Shown: positions 22,401 to 33,954 of the stretch, one piece after another
Layout of the letters: every line of letters begins with the position of its first letter
Position numbering within the stretch: position 1 is the first letter of the stretch
From: Podospora comata
Taxonomy: Eukaryota > Ascomycota > Sordariomycetes > Sordariales > Podosporaceae
Assembly: GCA_017354895.1 (NCBI GenBank)
Contig: CP071495.1
Location: 913,001 to 977,000, forward strand
Length of the DNA stretch: 64,000 bases
Direction of reading: 5' to 3'
Position numbers and translations under genes: made by a program
The notes under the pieces: model-generated
Told to the model about the DNA's origin: nothing
Seen by the model: the letters and a program-made list of their open reading frames with translations, nothing else
The model's database searches: none

Positions 22401-22838
22401 CGTTGAATCCACTATTTGCGATTGTCTCATGTGGCCAAGACGGCCAATGCAGACAAAACAAGGTTTGGACGGCAGGCTACTTCGGGAGCAGGGTTTCTGG
22501 GTCAATTCAAGCTGCCCAGGCACCCGATCGATGATTAGCCGGCAGAGGGTAATCCACCACCATCAGAGTGACCCTCCCGACGTCACGCAAGACGTCCCCC
22601 TGGGCACCCTTAACCAGGGGCCGTGGCCGGCGGCACAGAGCCTTCTTTTTTTTCCTGCTTCTTTTAGTATTCCCCTCACACCCAACCGCGACCACTCCGG
22701 CCCTTTGTGGCCCCACTCTCTTCAACATACCTCAAATACCTATAAAAGGAAGACGGCCTTCTCTTCAAACCACAGTAGTCGCTAGCACCATCACGACGTC
22801 ACAACTTATGAGGCGTGACCTTATATTTTTCCACCGAG

Positions 22839-22841
<3 letters not shown>
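19431..22841. other. Long spacer between the HET gene and the disordered-protein gene
   Basis: About 3.4 kb without a supported gene. Open frames up to 169 codons (for example 22025-22534 + and 21203-21703 -) overlap each other on both strands and have no family features. The last 300 bases form a CT-rich promoter for the gene at 23037. Confidence 0.5.
20306..20341 (+). repeat. Short tandem repeat (GAATCCAT)x4
   Basis: Four perfect to near-perfect copies of the 8-mer GAATCCAT in an intergenic region. Confidence 0.9.

Positions 22842-22914
<73 letters not shown>
22842..22914 (+). repeat. (CT)n microsatellite in the presumed 5' leader
   Basis: About 35 CT dinucleotides with one TTT interruption near the end, roughly 125-195 bases ahead of the ATG at 23037. 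CT tracts are usual in fungal promoters and leaders; this one is unusually long and happens to be open in frame with the gene. Confidence 0.9.
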
Positions 22915-23036
22915 GTACTACGCCAGACACAACTTCAACAATATCCAATCCCAGCAAGACAATAATCCTCCAGCCGCATCAGAACATTCCCAGTGCATCT
23001 TCTCCAAATCCATTAGACGCACTTGCCACACTCACA

Positions 23037-24260
23037 ATGGCGAGCCAACCCCCACGGCCCCAACTCAGAAAGAAGGTGAGCTTCCGGGACCGCTTCAAGT
23101 CATGGCAGAAATCGGCACCTCCCGCTTTGGAGGCAATTGAGGAACCAAAGCAAAAGTTTGTCTACGAGCCCAAGCATGCCGCCTCGGACTTTTCTCGCAT
23201 GCCAGTGTTGCCAGTGGGCAGCCAGAGACACCGGATCTTTGACTCCAGGCGAACTGCCCCGTTGCAAAGTTTGCCTGAGGGGACAACAAGACTCAAAGCA
23301 CGTAGGGGAAGACAGTCAGAAGGGAGAAGAACAGACGACGCGGTGAACCCTCCGCCCCAGTTGGCCCTCCAACATGAGCTGGCGAGAAGAGATTCCAAGT
23401 CAAAACGATACTCCTACACTCTGGTAGAGGATCCGTTCCGGGTTTCCCAAACGGCAGCCGTCCACCAAGTTCCTATCAGCACCCGACCGATGAGTTGGGA
23501 CCAAGCTCCGACAGAGCTCCGGCAGGCAAGCCACACCCCAACAAGACACCACTCTCACAGTCAGCACACCCGGCAGCCAAGAGCGTCGCCATCGACAGAC
23601 TTTGAGCTATTTCTTGCCCAAGCTGAAGCCGAAGAACGCGCACATCACGAGGTTGTCTTGCGCCAGATGTCACAGCGCGCAGCGGCGGCTCAGGCGGCTT
23701 ATCCCAATCGGCCTACTGTCCATCCCAATCCCCACACGCAATTTGCGAGTGCGGTGTCGGATGTAAGCGCCGCCACCACAGCCGTCGGAGGAAGGACGTC
23801 CGCCAGTGGCGGAAGCAAGAACAGCAGCCGGAGAAGCAGAGATGCTGCGTCCACTAGCACCGGGAATCGATCGCATTCGTCTTTTGCCCCTCCTCTCCCA
23901 ACAGAAGTCTCCCAACAGCCGCTCGAGCAGCCGCCTCAACGATTGCGCCACAAAGGACATTCAAGAAATCCCAGCTGGGCTACTGGTGCGAGTGTGGAGT
24001 TGACGAAGCTTGATACATTTGCCGCGGAAACCGCGCCCACTGTGCGACCGGTTCAGGTGTTGGGCGTGGATGAGGCCTTCAAGCCTCCCCATACACAAGT
24101 TGACCAGCCACGAACGTTGAGACGGCAGTCGAGCATAGCTCAGAAGATAGCCGAGTACATCCGACCTTCTCGACAGGTGGACGGCGGTGTTGGGTACCAG
24201 AGGAATGGATCCAAACGTCATAGTCAGGCCATCCCTAAAGTCGAAACGCTGGCCGAGTAA
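23037..24260 (+). CDS. Hypothetical disordered protein, 407 aa
   Basis: I do not recognise a domain. The start ATG at 23037 (CTCACAATGGCG) begins MASQPPRPQLRKKVSF, a conserved-looking basic N-terminus with FRDRFKSWQKSAPPALEAIEEP. The rest is low-complexity and rich in Ser, Arg, His, Gln and Pro, with a helical patch at about residues 175-215 (ELFLAQAEAEERAHHEVVL). A conserved-looking C-terminus (RLRHKGHSRNPSWATGASVE, then RRQSSIAQKIAEYIRPSR) resembles 14-3-3 or kinase target sites (RRQSS). Codon use and the absence of stops over 400 codons support a real gene. The frame continues upstream through the CT microsatellite, but that part would be a Ser-Leu polymer and is better taken as leader. 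A signalling or scaffold role is only a guess. Confidence 0.75.
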   Translation: MASQPPRPQLRKKVSFRDRFKSWQKSAPPALEAIEEPKQKFVYEPKHAASDFSRMPVLPVGSQRHRIFDSRRTAPLQSLPEGTTRLKARRGRQSEGRRTDDAVNPPPQLALQHELARRDSKSKRYSYTLVEDPFRVSQTAAVHQVPISTRPMSWDQAPTELRQASHTPTRHHSHSQHTRQPRASPSTDFELFLAQAEAEERAHHEVVLRQMSQRAAAAQAAYPNRPTVHPNPHTQFASAVSDVSAATTAVGGRTSASGGSKNSSRRSRDAASTSTGNRSHSSFAPPLPTEVSQQPLEQPPQRLRHKGHSRNPSWATGASVELTKLDTFAAETAPTVRPVQVLGVDEAFKPPHTQVDQPRTLRRQSSIAQKIAEYIRPSRQVDGGVGYQRNGSKRHSQAIPKVETLAE

Positions 24261-25060
24261 GAGTTTAGATTCAAGTCTGACTGGGTATCAGAGGTGGGAG
24301 AATGAAAGATGATATCATGAATGGATGGACCGGGACACTAAAAAAGAATGGGTTCCATGTGTTTTGGGAGATACCTCTGCAGCAGGTGAATGACGACACG
24401 AGGAACGAATAAATACCAGGTTGGATATATCAAGGGACAGCCGCATATTCGAGTCGAAGTATGTCAAGAGTTCTGAGATTGAAACAAGTTCTAGCTGGGC
24501 TAGAGGGGAAAGTAATCGCATCGTATGGTAGATTCAATATTGACATCCAATGAGACGCTTACAGCTTGCTGTCACAAAGACCTTTTCACCTGACGCTCCT
24601 GAACATAAGCTCACGATCCGTCGCCTGACGTTTGATGTCTGGGGAAGTGCACGCAAGCTAACCCTCGATAGTCAATCAATGGCGGCTACCCCTCACGCTA
24701 CATCCCCAAGCGGCTCTGCAAGTACGTAACGACGATCCTCTCACCAGTGTAGGGATTCTCTCCCCCTCATGAACCCCACACCAAGCATGCCAAAAGAATA
24801 TCCCGTCTCTCCGCATGCACAACCATGTCGGGGAGCCGGGAGTAGAGGGGGTTCTATTCGGAGGGTAGTACTATGCCGGCAGATGCGGAGCAATCCTCCC
24901 CCAACCTCGACCGCGTGCCAGGTGTCGCGGGGTAGGTTGTGGGCGGAAATATTAACCGTGTAGACCGAACTTTGGGAGATATATTTCAACTCTGGTATCT
25001 CGCCGTCGCCAACTTTCCTGCATCTTCTCACCATTCCCAAGTTGCTACTGGTTCATTACG
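24261..25060. other. Spacer / promoter of the vanillyl-alcohol-oxidase-like gene
   Basis: 800 bases between two plus-strand genes. Pyrimidine-rich sequence and TATA-like ATATATTTCAAC at about 24,979 precede the start at 25061. No other gene is seen. Confidence 0.5.
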
Positions 25061-27118
<2,058 letters not shown>

Positions 27119-28008
27119 CTGATGCAACTGTACGATGGAGCTGGATCGACAGAGTGGATAGTTCACGTGGATTATGTCGACACCTGACGTTATCATCTGT
27201 TGAGCCCAAACACGAGAGTAATCACGTGGTGGTTGGTGACAGAACCAATACCTAGCTTAGTCCATGCTCAATACCGTGTTACCTTGCTCCCGCATGCGGC
27301 TCTTACATGAACCCTTGGTCTTGGGTAGTCACAAGGCAGTTTCGCCGGTGTCCTGTGCGCTGTTGCTCGAAACCAAGGGTTCAGGAAGAGCCAGATGCAA
27401 AATGTGGCATCATGGCGCCGACATCGTTGTGTTTATGCTTTGAAGCGGCAACTTGCCTACCTGGTATACATGGAAACATTAATTTACACTGATACGCATC
27501 TCATAAGCAGGAGCCGGGCGATTCAAGTCACAAGGTCATCAGGTCTAACCGTGTCCTCTGCTGTTTCCCAACAGGTCTCCTCGCACTCATATTTCGTAGT
27601 TCTAAAACCGAAACTTGGCAGGAGATAGCATCTCTGCGCCAAATGTGGACAAATTTCCTGCGGTGTTGAATGCATAGACACCAATGACATTATCTCACTG
27701 ATCAGCACCTCAAGGTCTTCGGTATCAGAGGGTATCGTCACGTAGGCCATCAAGTCAACTGGGCGAGTGGGCAAGAGCATCCATTGCATACGCGCAGCGC
27801 AGAACAGTCGCCTACGAAGCCAAGGTATCATCGGTGATGTGTGTGCACCTGCCTGTCCGGACCAACTGTCAGTGCCCCCGCAGCCCGACCCTGACATTCG
27901 GTCCCGTGAGAAACGCAAACTTTTTTCTTTTTGCTGCAGCGGTTCTCGTTTATCTCAGATCCAGACGAGCTTCCTGGTGGTAGGTGCGGTGCGTTAGGTG
28001 TGGCCCAG
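27119..28008. other. Spacer with possible degraded 3' end of the kinase-ankyrin relic
   Basis: An open minus-strand stretch at 27523-27918 has no recognised feature. It may be decayed ankyrin C-terminus or chance. No other content is seen. Confidence 0.4.
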
Positions 28009-30249
28009 TTATTGAGAACAGCGCCTGGCAAATCCTCCCCCTGAATAAAAGGGGAAAAAAGAGAACCGATTCTCGGTTAGGGTACGCCGGTCGGCGGTGG
28101 ATGTCAGTCGGTGGACAACCGTGAACCCTTCCTCGTCTACATCGTTGATGTCAACATTTTTGCCCGTCTTATGGAGATGTTCGAACATGAAAGGGTCGTG
28201 ATTCATAGCAGCATAATCAAGAGCTGACAGTCCCTGTTCTTCCCCAGTCGGTGTCGAATATGCTTGGAGATGAACCCCTCCCAGGCTGTCCATAGTCTTC
28301 ACGCGCCAATCCAAGATGTACGGATAGGATCCATCTCGAACCAATAGGTCGACCCCGACTTCCAAAAGGTTGGCGATTGCGTCGTGCCTTGAAAGAACAA
28401 CAGCCCAATGAAGGGGAGTACCGGTTGGCAACGTAAAGGAGAAATGGTAGAAAGGAACAGGCCGGCCGCATACTGCATTGATGTCCCCGCCTGCTTCGAT
28501 CAGCCTCTCTGCTACAGTTCGCTGAACGGCTGTATCGAAGGTGAAGATCCAGTGAAGACACGAGATTTGGAAAGCGGTACATTTCACTGACGCGTCGGCT
28601 CCGCGCTTCATCAGTTCTGAGACAATGTCACATGAACCACGTGTGCAGGCCAGGTAGAGCGGAGTTTCACCATCGACCGTTGCCCAATTGATGTCTTCAC
28701 CGGAGAACTCTTCGAAGTAGGACTGGAGCTGGCGTAAAGTCCCATCGGTGCAGATCCACTATAGTTGATTGCATTAAGATTTGGTGAAGTAGAACTGGCT
28801 ATAACCGCCAGCGGCTTGGAACTCCGAGATTCTCAGCTGCAAGGCGTCCGGATCCAGCTTGGCCAGTCTAGATCTTGCATAGATCGAGCCGGTGCTTACA
28901 GCCTCGCGAAGCCAGGTGATAAGTGACATTTGAATTTGTAGTGGGATGTCAGCCCGGAAGTGTTCAAAAACAACGAGTGCACATGCTCTGGCAGGACTGT
29001 ATCCCTGCTTCGCTGCAGCTAGCAGAACAGCGAGACAACGTTCCGGTTGTGATGCCCGTGTTAGGTCCAGGAATACGGCGAATAAAACGTCTGGGCTTGT
29101 TTCTTCGAGGTTGGTCTGAAGTCGCAGTCTCCACGTCTCAACAAGATCCTCGGGCAGAGTTGGAATTTCGAACCACAGCTTTTGAGACTGGCCTCCACCT
29201 AGAAGAAAGGCAAAACTGTTTTGGAATGGGCAATTTATGTAGCCTGCAGAGGATGCCTTTAGTCAACGTTCGCTTGATATCATTGGGTATTGAGCAATAG
29301 GGGAAATACGTACAGGGCCCTTTTTACATGTATTGACCCGTAGGGCATAAGTAATCTTCCAACTCGGTCCGGCCGTTTCGACAGGCACATGGTGAAGCAA
29401 AGACATCAGCAAAGGTCGGATGATGTATTGAACAGCTCCTCGGTCTGATGGATACTGTGAGTTGGCAATTCCATTGTCAATCCAGATGTCCTGAGGTGTA
29501 CCCAATGGGCAAGGTGGGACAGCATTTCCTTCCAACCCAAGCATGGAATGCCAAACGAGTAACCCAAACGAATAGTTGTCGGCCTTGAATAACTTCTCCA
29601 CCGTCAATGCTCGATCCTCTACCACCTCGGGAGCTTGCCATCCCGGTGTGCCTCCGAGTCCCGCTCCACCAAGATTGCTACTCTCCAAATCATCAACTGA
29701 GAGCCCAAAATCTGCCAACTTTGCCATCGGTCGGTTTGTGCGAGTTGGCATTTTCTGATCTGCAGCAACTGGTTTCACGGCCTGGATGAGCCGAGGCACC
29801 GACAGCCACTAGGTATTTGCTTTGCTTCGACATTGCCAATGGACTAGACGCAATTCACGAATGCAAGTTGGTGCATGGAGATCTCAAACCGACGAACGTT
29901 CTGATATTTCCAACTCCATGACCAGTGCAACCGGACGGTGGACGACTAGGCACCAGGAAAGAAGGTGTACGATGTTTGGATGTTGCCTCAATGCTGGCGT
30001 GGTCAATGCCTTTACTTCGAGTCTGATATGCTCCAAAAGGCGGCATGTCGATCTTTTTGTGTAGTCCACAGCGCTGTTCGGGTCTAGTTCGAACTTTGGG
30101 TGTTTAACAGCAACGGGGCGGGCAGCCATCGCCCCCTGATGAGCCCAGAAAAGCTCGGTTTTTAACACCATGAACTGGCCGCCTTGACCGACAAACTCGC
30201 CATAATCAGGAACCATGGCCGGGCCTGGGATGTCTGCAGAGGTGACCAT
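28009..30249 (-). pseudogene. Decayed protein kinase-ankyrin repeat gene
   Basis: Minus-strand relic of the fungal kinase-ankyrin architecture. The kinase N-lobe lies at 30249-29911 (ATP-lysine block PVAVKHPKFE, then HPNIVHLLSW and ALVMELE). The C-lobe from about 29,800 has the DFG motif in KLADFGLS and GGTPGWQAPEVVE, then KADNYSFGLLVW. A helical linker is well preserved at about 29,210-28,830 (for example PEDLVETWRLRLQTNLEE). Ankyrin-like repeats run from about 28,730 to 28,009 (GETPLYLACTRGSCDIVSEL, TPLHWAVVLSRHDAIANLL, LSALDYAAM). Stops interrupt the frame near 28,770, and a frame change is needed near 29,220-29,330, where an intron-like segment (GTACGT...TGCAG) does not join in phase. The catalytic loop is missing from this strand because its segment is inverted (next entry). 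The family is linked to fungal immunity and allorecognition by architecture only. Confidence 0.75.
29812..29918 (+). other. Inverted kinase catalytic-loop segment
   Basis: On the plus strand this segment reads LLCFDIANGLDAIHECK and then LVHGDLKPTNVLIF, the alpha-E helix and catalytic loop (HGDLKPTN form of HRDLKxxN) of a protein kinase. The flanking N-lobe and DFG parts read on the minus strand. The order on the minus strand is N-lobe, inverted loop, DFG, so one inversion of about 100 bp in place explains it. Breakpoints lie near 29,800-29,812 and 29,911-29,920. Confidence 0.8.
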
Positions 30250-30708
30250 ATCAATGACCCTCTTCTAGTAAACGGATCGATTCAGAATCAGTCCCCGAAT
30301 AACCATCATGATGAGTGCCGACTGCTGACGGCAAATATCTTGATGAGCGGAGACGGCTATAGGTTTGAGTGGGCTTGGTGTAGGGATTCGAGCTCTCCAT
30401 GATCGCAACAAAACTGCAGGGCAACGACACTGATGTGAGAACAGTGGTAGGCGCAAATCCGAAACTGCACTGCGATGAGTCTCGGTGCAAACCCCACAAA
30501 ACTTGCTGCCCAACCATGATTCAAATCAACCGTCACGTGGTTGTGCGTCTGGTCAACCTGCAAAACGGGAGGCTGCCGCATGGAACTGCTGATTTGAGTG
30601 CACTGGTCCTTCTTCGTTTACACTTTTGGCCCACGGATACCCGACACCCCACCGAAGATACACAATTCCTCTCCTCGTTCGCTATTCTTCATGCTGCAAA
30701 ATCCAAAG
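30250..30708. other. Spacer between divergent kinase-ankyrin and caspase-like relics
   Basis: Divergent promoter region of two decayed genes. The small open frames here overlap on both strands and carry no motif. Confidence 0.5.
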
Positions 30709-32654
30709 ATGGCAGCATGTCCTGAAACATCTCATTGGATATCAAACCTCAACCGAGACCTCCAAACCGCTGTTCGCTATCACGGGTACGCAAAGGCCAC
30801 AGCACTGGTCACATACTGGGAAGATGGGCATGCCGGCTTCGTCGAAGAAGGCAAGCTTGTTGCAGAAATGTTCAGAAATAGCTTCAATTTCGATGTGACA
30901 ACGTTCACCATTCCAAGCACCGACAGCTACTCTGCGCTTCTGAAAGTGGTCCTCGACTGTATGATGACGGTCGAGGCACCTGGTCCGTCGCTGTTTATTG
31001 TACATTAAGGTGGATATGGCGATAGAAACGATGATCGTCATAATCAAGAAGACCGACGATCTGTCTGGGCCCAATTCCTTTACTGCTGCCGTAATAAGAG
31101 ATATGACACGTTCGGTCGCTCAAGACGGCTTTGTGATTATTTCAGAGCTACAGAATCGCCTCACGAAGCGAGAGGAAAGACTGTTTGCGACGCCGATATA
31201 CATCGGAATGACTGGTGGGAGGTCCATACGCTTAGCACCAATCATGCCCGACAACGAACGGCCAACGGACATCCCTGAAGCGAAAACATTCCTCCAGCTC
31301 CTCATCAAGATCAAGGATGAGCTAACAGAGAGAAATACAAAGGAGATCAGCCATTGGATCAAGACCTCCGGAGTGCCAAACATCGTGTCGGGCCTTGAAC
31401 TTACCTTTGCCCCAACCGGACAAATGTGCAACGCTGTGGAGGATATTCGCAGAGGAGAAAAGCTGTTCACGCATCACGTCCGGATGGTCGACAAGGACGA
31501 GATTATGGCCGCTTGGAATAAGGTCGTGTCCCTGGTTCAAGGGTATCGCTCTCTTCATCAACTTCAACCGGGATTCAACAAGCCGCACCAGACTGGCCAT
31601 TTCTTAAAGGAGCTGACCAAGGACACCGAAGAAGTTTTTGGGCTTCTTGAAAGATACACTTTGACTGGCCCTGCATTGGAGAAAGGAGAGGCATTGGAGG
31701 CGATGATTAGCGATGAGACCTTCCAAGCTCTCGGCCTAACAGGACCACTGCAACTGGTCAAGATCGCTCGTCAAGATATCTCTCTGGGAGCAACCACCAT
31801 GGCTTACAGTGGCACGGCCATCCAAGAGAAGAAGATTTACAGCCCTTACCTGGATCCTAGGGATATTCCGGTCATTGAAAACGAATCAGCGTCCTAGCCA
31901 ACATGTTGAAGGCCGTTGAGTCTCAAGACTTCCGTGCGCTCAGGTGCATTGGGTGGTTTCCCGAGCCCTTGGAGCATTGTTACATTCTCAACTTTGAAGT
32001 ACCGCCTGGCATCGAGGACCAGAAATATGTGACATTGCAGTACGTCATCCACAAGATGAAAGGCCCCGACCGGCCATCCCTGGACGAGAGACTAGGTTTG
32101 GCCTTGGCGCTCGCCAAGGCAGTACAAAATTGGCATCTCGTCGGTTGGCTTCATCAGGGGATCAGCAGCTTCAACATCATCTTCTTCCATAGGCCAGGAA
32201 CACGCAGGATTGACCACGCAAAACCATACTTGCACGGCTTCGAGTTCGCACGACCTGGATCAGATCCCTCAATAGGGCGAGCAGTGGACTCAATTGAATT
32301 CAATGCCTATTGACACCCTGATCGCCAAGGGACTGTACAACGTGGTCATCTCGCCAAACATGACATTTATTCCCTTGGCGTGGTATTGCTCGAGATCGGT
32401 CTATGGCAGAGTGCTCTGGATATTGTGCGGAAACTGCCTAGCAAATTCTCCGGGTTGGAAGCCCAATCCTATCTCGTGAAGCAATGCAACGAGAGACTCG
32501 CACATTTCGTTGGAGAGTCGTACCAAGAAGTTGTAGCAACTTGTTTGACGTTGAGCTACGAAGTTGAACTCGATGACACTACCGCTCGCGATCAGCCAAG
32601 TCATTTCACGAAAAGGTCGTCATGAAGCTGAGCAAGGGCATTCAGCCCCTGTAG
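30709..32654 (+). pseudogene. Relic of a caspase-like protein with C-terminal pseudokinase-like domain
   Basis: Plus-strand fossil of a fungal cell-death-type gene. The N-terminal part (30709 to about 31,060) resembles the caspase-like fold of fungal proteins: ALVTYWEDGHAGFVEEGKL, FDVTTFTIPSTDSYSALLK, then a GG-x-G-D strand. The end of that fold is seen at about 31,075-31,250 (NSFTAAVIRDMTRSVAQDG and RSIRLAPI). A helical middle region runs to about 31,890. From 31,903 a pseudokinase-like domain of the type found in HeLo/STAND-associated proteins follows: ALRCIGWFPEPLEHCYIL, RPSLDERLGLALALAKAVQ, WLHQGISSFNIIFF, then HDIYSLGVVLLEIGLW. At least three breaks separate these parts, and the catalytic dyad region of the caspase fold looks lost. 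Most of the sequence remains similar to the family, so decay is moderate. The last stop lies one base from the end of the convergent DUF6594 relic. Confidence 0.7.
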
Positions 32655-32655
32655 T

Positions 32656-33343
32656 TCAGGAGATCGAGCAACAGCATTCGTCACCCCCCTTCGTCGCTGT
32701 TGTCAACGCTACAAGGACTGCGGCATAGCTATCGAGAAGCCGTTAGCAACATTGTCCATCTAGGCGCAGCAAAGCACTTACCTGGTTCCCGAGGCAAATA
32801 TGTCAACAGTCCTGGCTGTTGTGAAGAACGAAACAACCACAAGGAACATGATTGCGGAAAATATGCTCGCCAGCACACAGCCTGCGGTTGATATTATCGA
32901 TGGGATGAAGGTGGTTGGGATGAGGATCACCAGTGTCACGGCGACCACTGCGAGGATGCGGCTAAAACGCCGGAGGTGTGGTCCGAGGAGAAGAACGTTG
33001 CTGTCGGCTGTGATGTGTAACGCTGTGTTTTTAGACGAGGGAAGAACTGGGATCGGACGTCAGCTCTGACATTTACCCTTGCCCTATCAGCTGCAGATAA
33101 TGCTCATACCCTCCTTGCCAGCCGATCCAACCAGTACGTGCATTCTTCCATGAAGACCTCACTGTACGCCAAAGCCCTGTCCACAGGACCGGCAAGACTG
33201 CCTATGTCCTCATCCATCTCAAGATAATCGGTCTCCTTCCGGCTGATACTGGTCTTGATGCCCAGCCTACAGACCACTCCAAAAGCATTACGCCTGTTAG
33301 CACCTTCTAACACTGCCTCTGGACCAGAATCCTTCAGGCCCAC
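32656..33343 (-). pseudogene. C-terminal fragment of a DUF6594-type membrane protein
   Basis: Three minus-strand blocks resemble the end of fungal DUF6594 proteins. 33343-33110 reads TSISRKETDYLEMDEDIGSL and RALAYSEVFMEECTYWLDRL. About 33,045-32,780 reads NVLLLGPHLRRFSRIL, followed by two hydrophobic helices (VVAVTLVILIPTTFI; AIMFLVVVSFFTTARTVDIF). After an intron near 32,780-32,726 (GTAAGT...ATAG), YAAVLVAL leads to a stop at 32656. The join of the first two blocks (GTATGA...CCCAG) does not keep frame. The usual N-terminal 150 residues cannot be found upstream, so I treat it as broken or 5'-truncated. The family function is unknown; these genes often sit near HET and NLR-type genes. Confidence 0.6.
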
Positions 33344-33613
33344 GGCTAGACCCGAAGAATCCTAGATCGACAGATCAGACTTTGCACCGCCGCAACCGAG
33401 TCAGCTATTTGCTTCTACCTAGCTTATTACACAGCTTCGGAGATAGCACGGCAGCGAAAATGCTGTACGCAGACGACGAGCAGCATTAACGTCCCCGAAT
33501 AGATGCCTATGTCGAGGTAGGAAACCCGTTGCGGCGATGCTTCCACAACATTCTCCAGATTCCTTTGTACAACAACTCATTATCTCAACAACGGCGCTGA
33601 CATCTTGAAATCA

Positions 33614-33800
33614 GGGCAAATTTCACGTCAACGACCAGGTATACGGAACCTCTGACGACGGCCGCAGTCTGCTCGGTCCATACACGGTGGCCCGGGTGGT
33701 CGAAGGCAGCAATCCAAAGAAATACGAGCTCGAACATGACGATGGAACAAGCGTGGAAGGAGGAAGAGAATATAATGAGGACCAGTTGGAGTTTGCTTGA
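33614..33800 (+). pseudogene. Short remnant of a fungal SH3/tudor-like C-terminal domain
   Basis: After an acceptor-like TCAG at about 33,612, the plus strand reads FHVNDQVYGTSDDGRSLLG, then PYTVARVVEGSNPKKYELEH and DDGTSVEGGREYNEDQLEFA, with a stop at 33,798-33,800. The pattern (VNDQVY, GPYTV, KYELEHDDG, EDQLE) resembles small beta-barrel C-terminal domains in fungal hypothetical proteins. No upstream exon was recognised, so it may be a remnant or the last exon of a small gene. Confidence 0.4.
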
Positions 33801-33954
33801 ATGCCCAAAAAAGATACAAGAAGGAAGATGCGGTTGTGAAACACCGCCGGCGCGTCTTGAACGGCACCGAGAGAGCCTCACAGGACAATTGCTGATATTA
33901 TGTATGGTATACCGTAATGACCCGACAAATCCCCAACCTGCATGCTTTCATCCC

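Noticed and set aside
21203-22534. Several 140-170 codon frames on both strands
   Set aside because: They overlap each other and show no domain, splice signal or start context.
22568-23140. 190-codon frame through the CT tract in the other phase
   Set aside because: The CT repeat is open in several frames by nature; the frame starting at 23037 is the better supported one.
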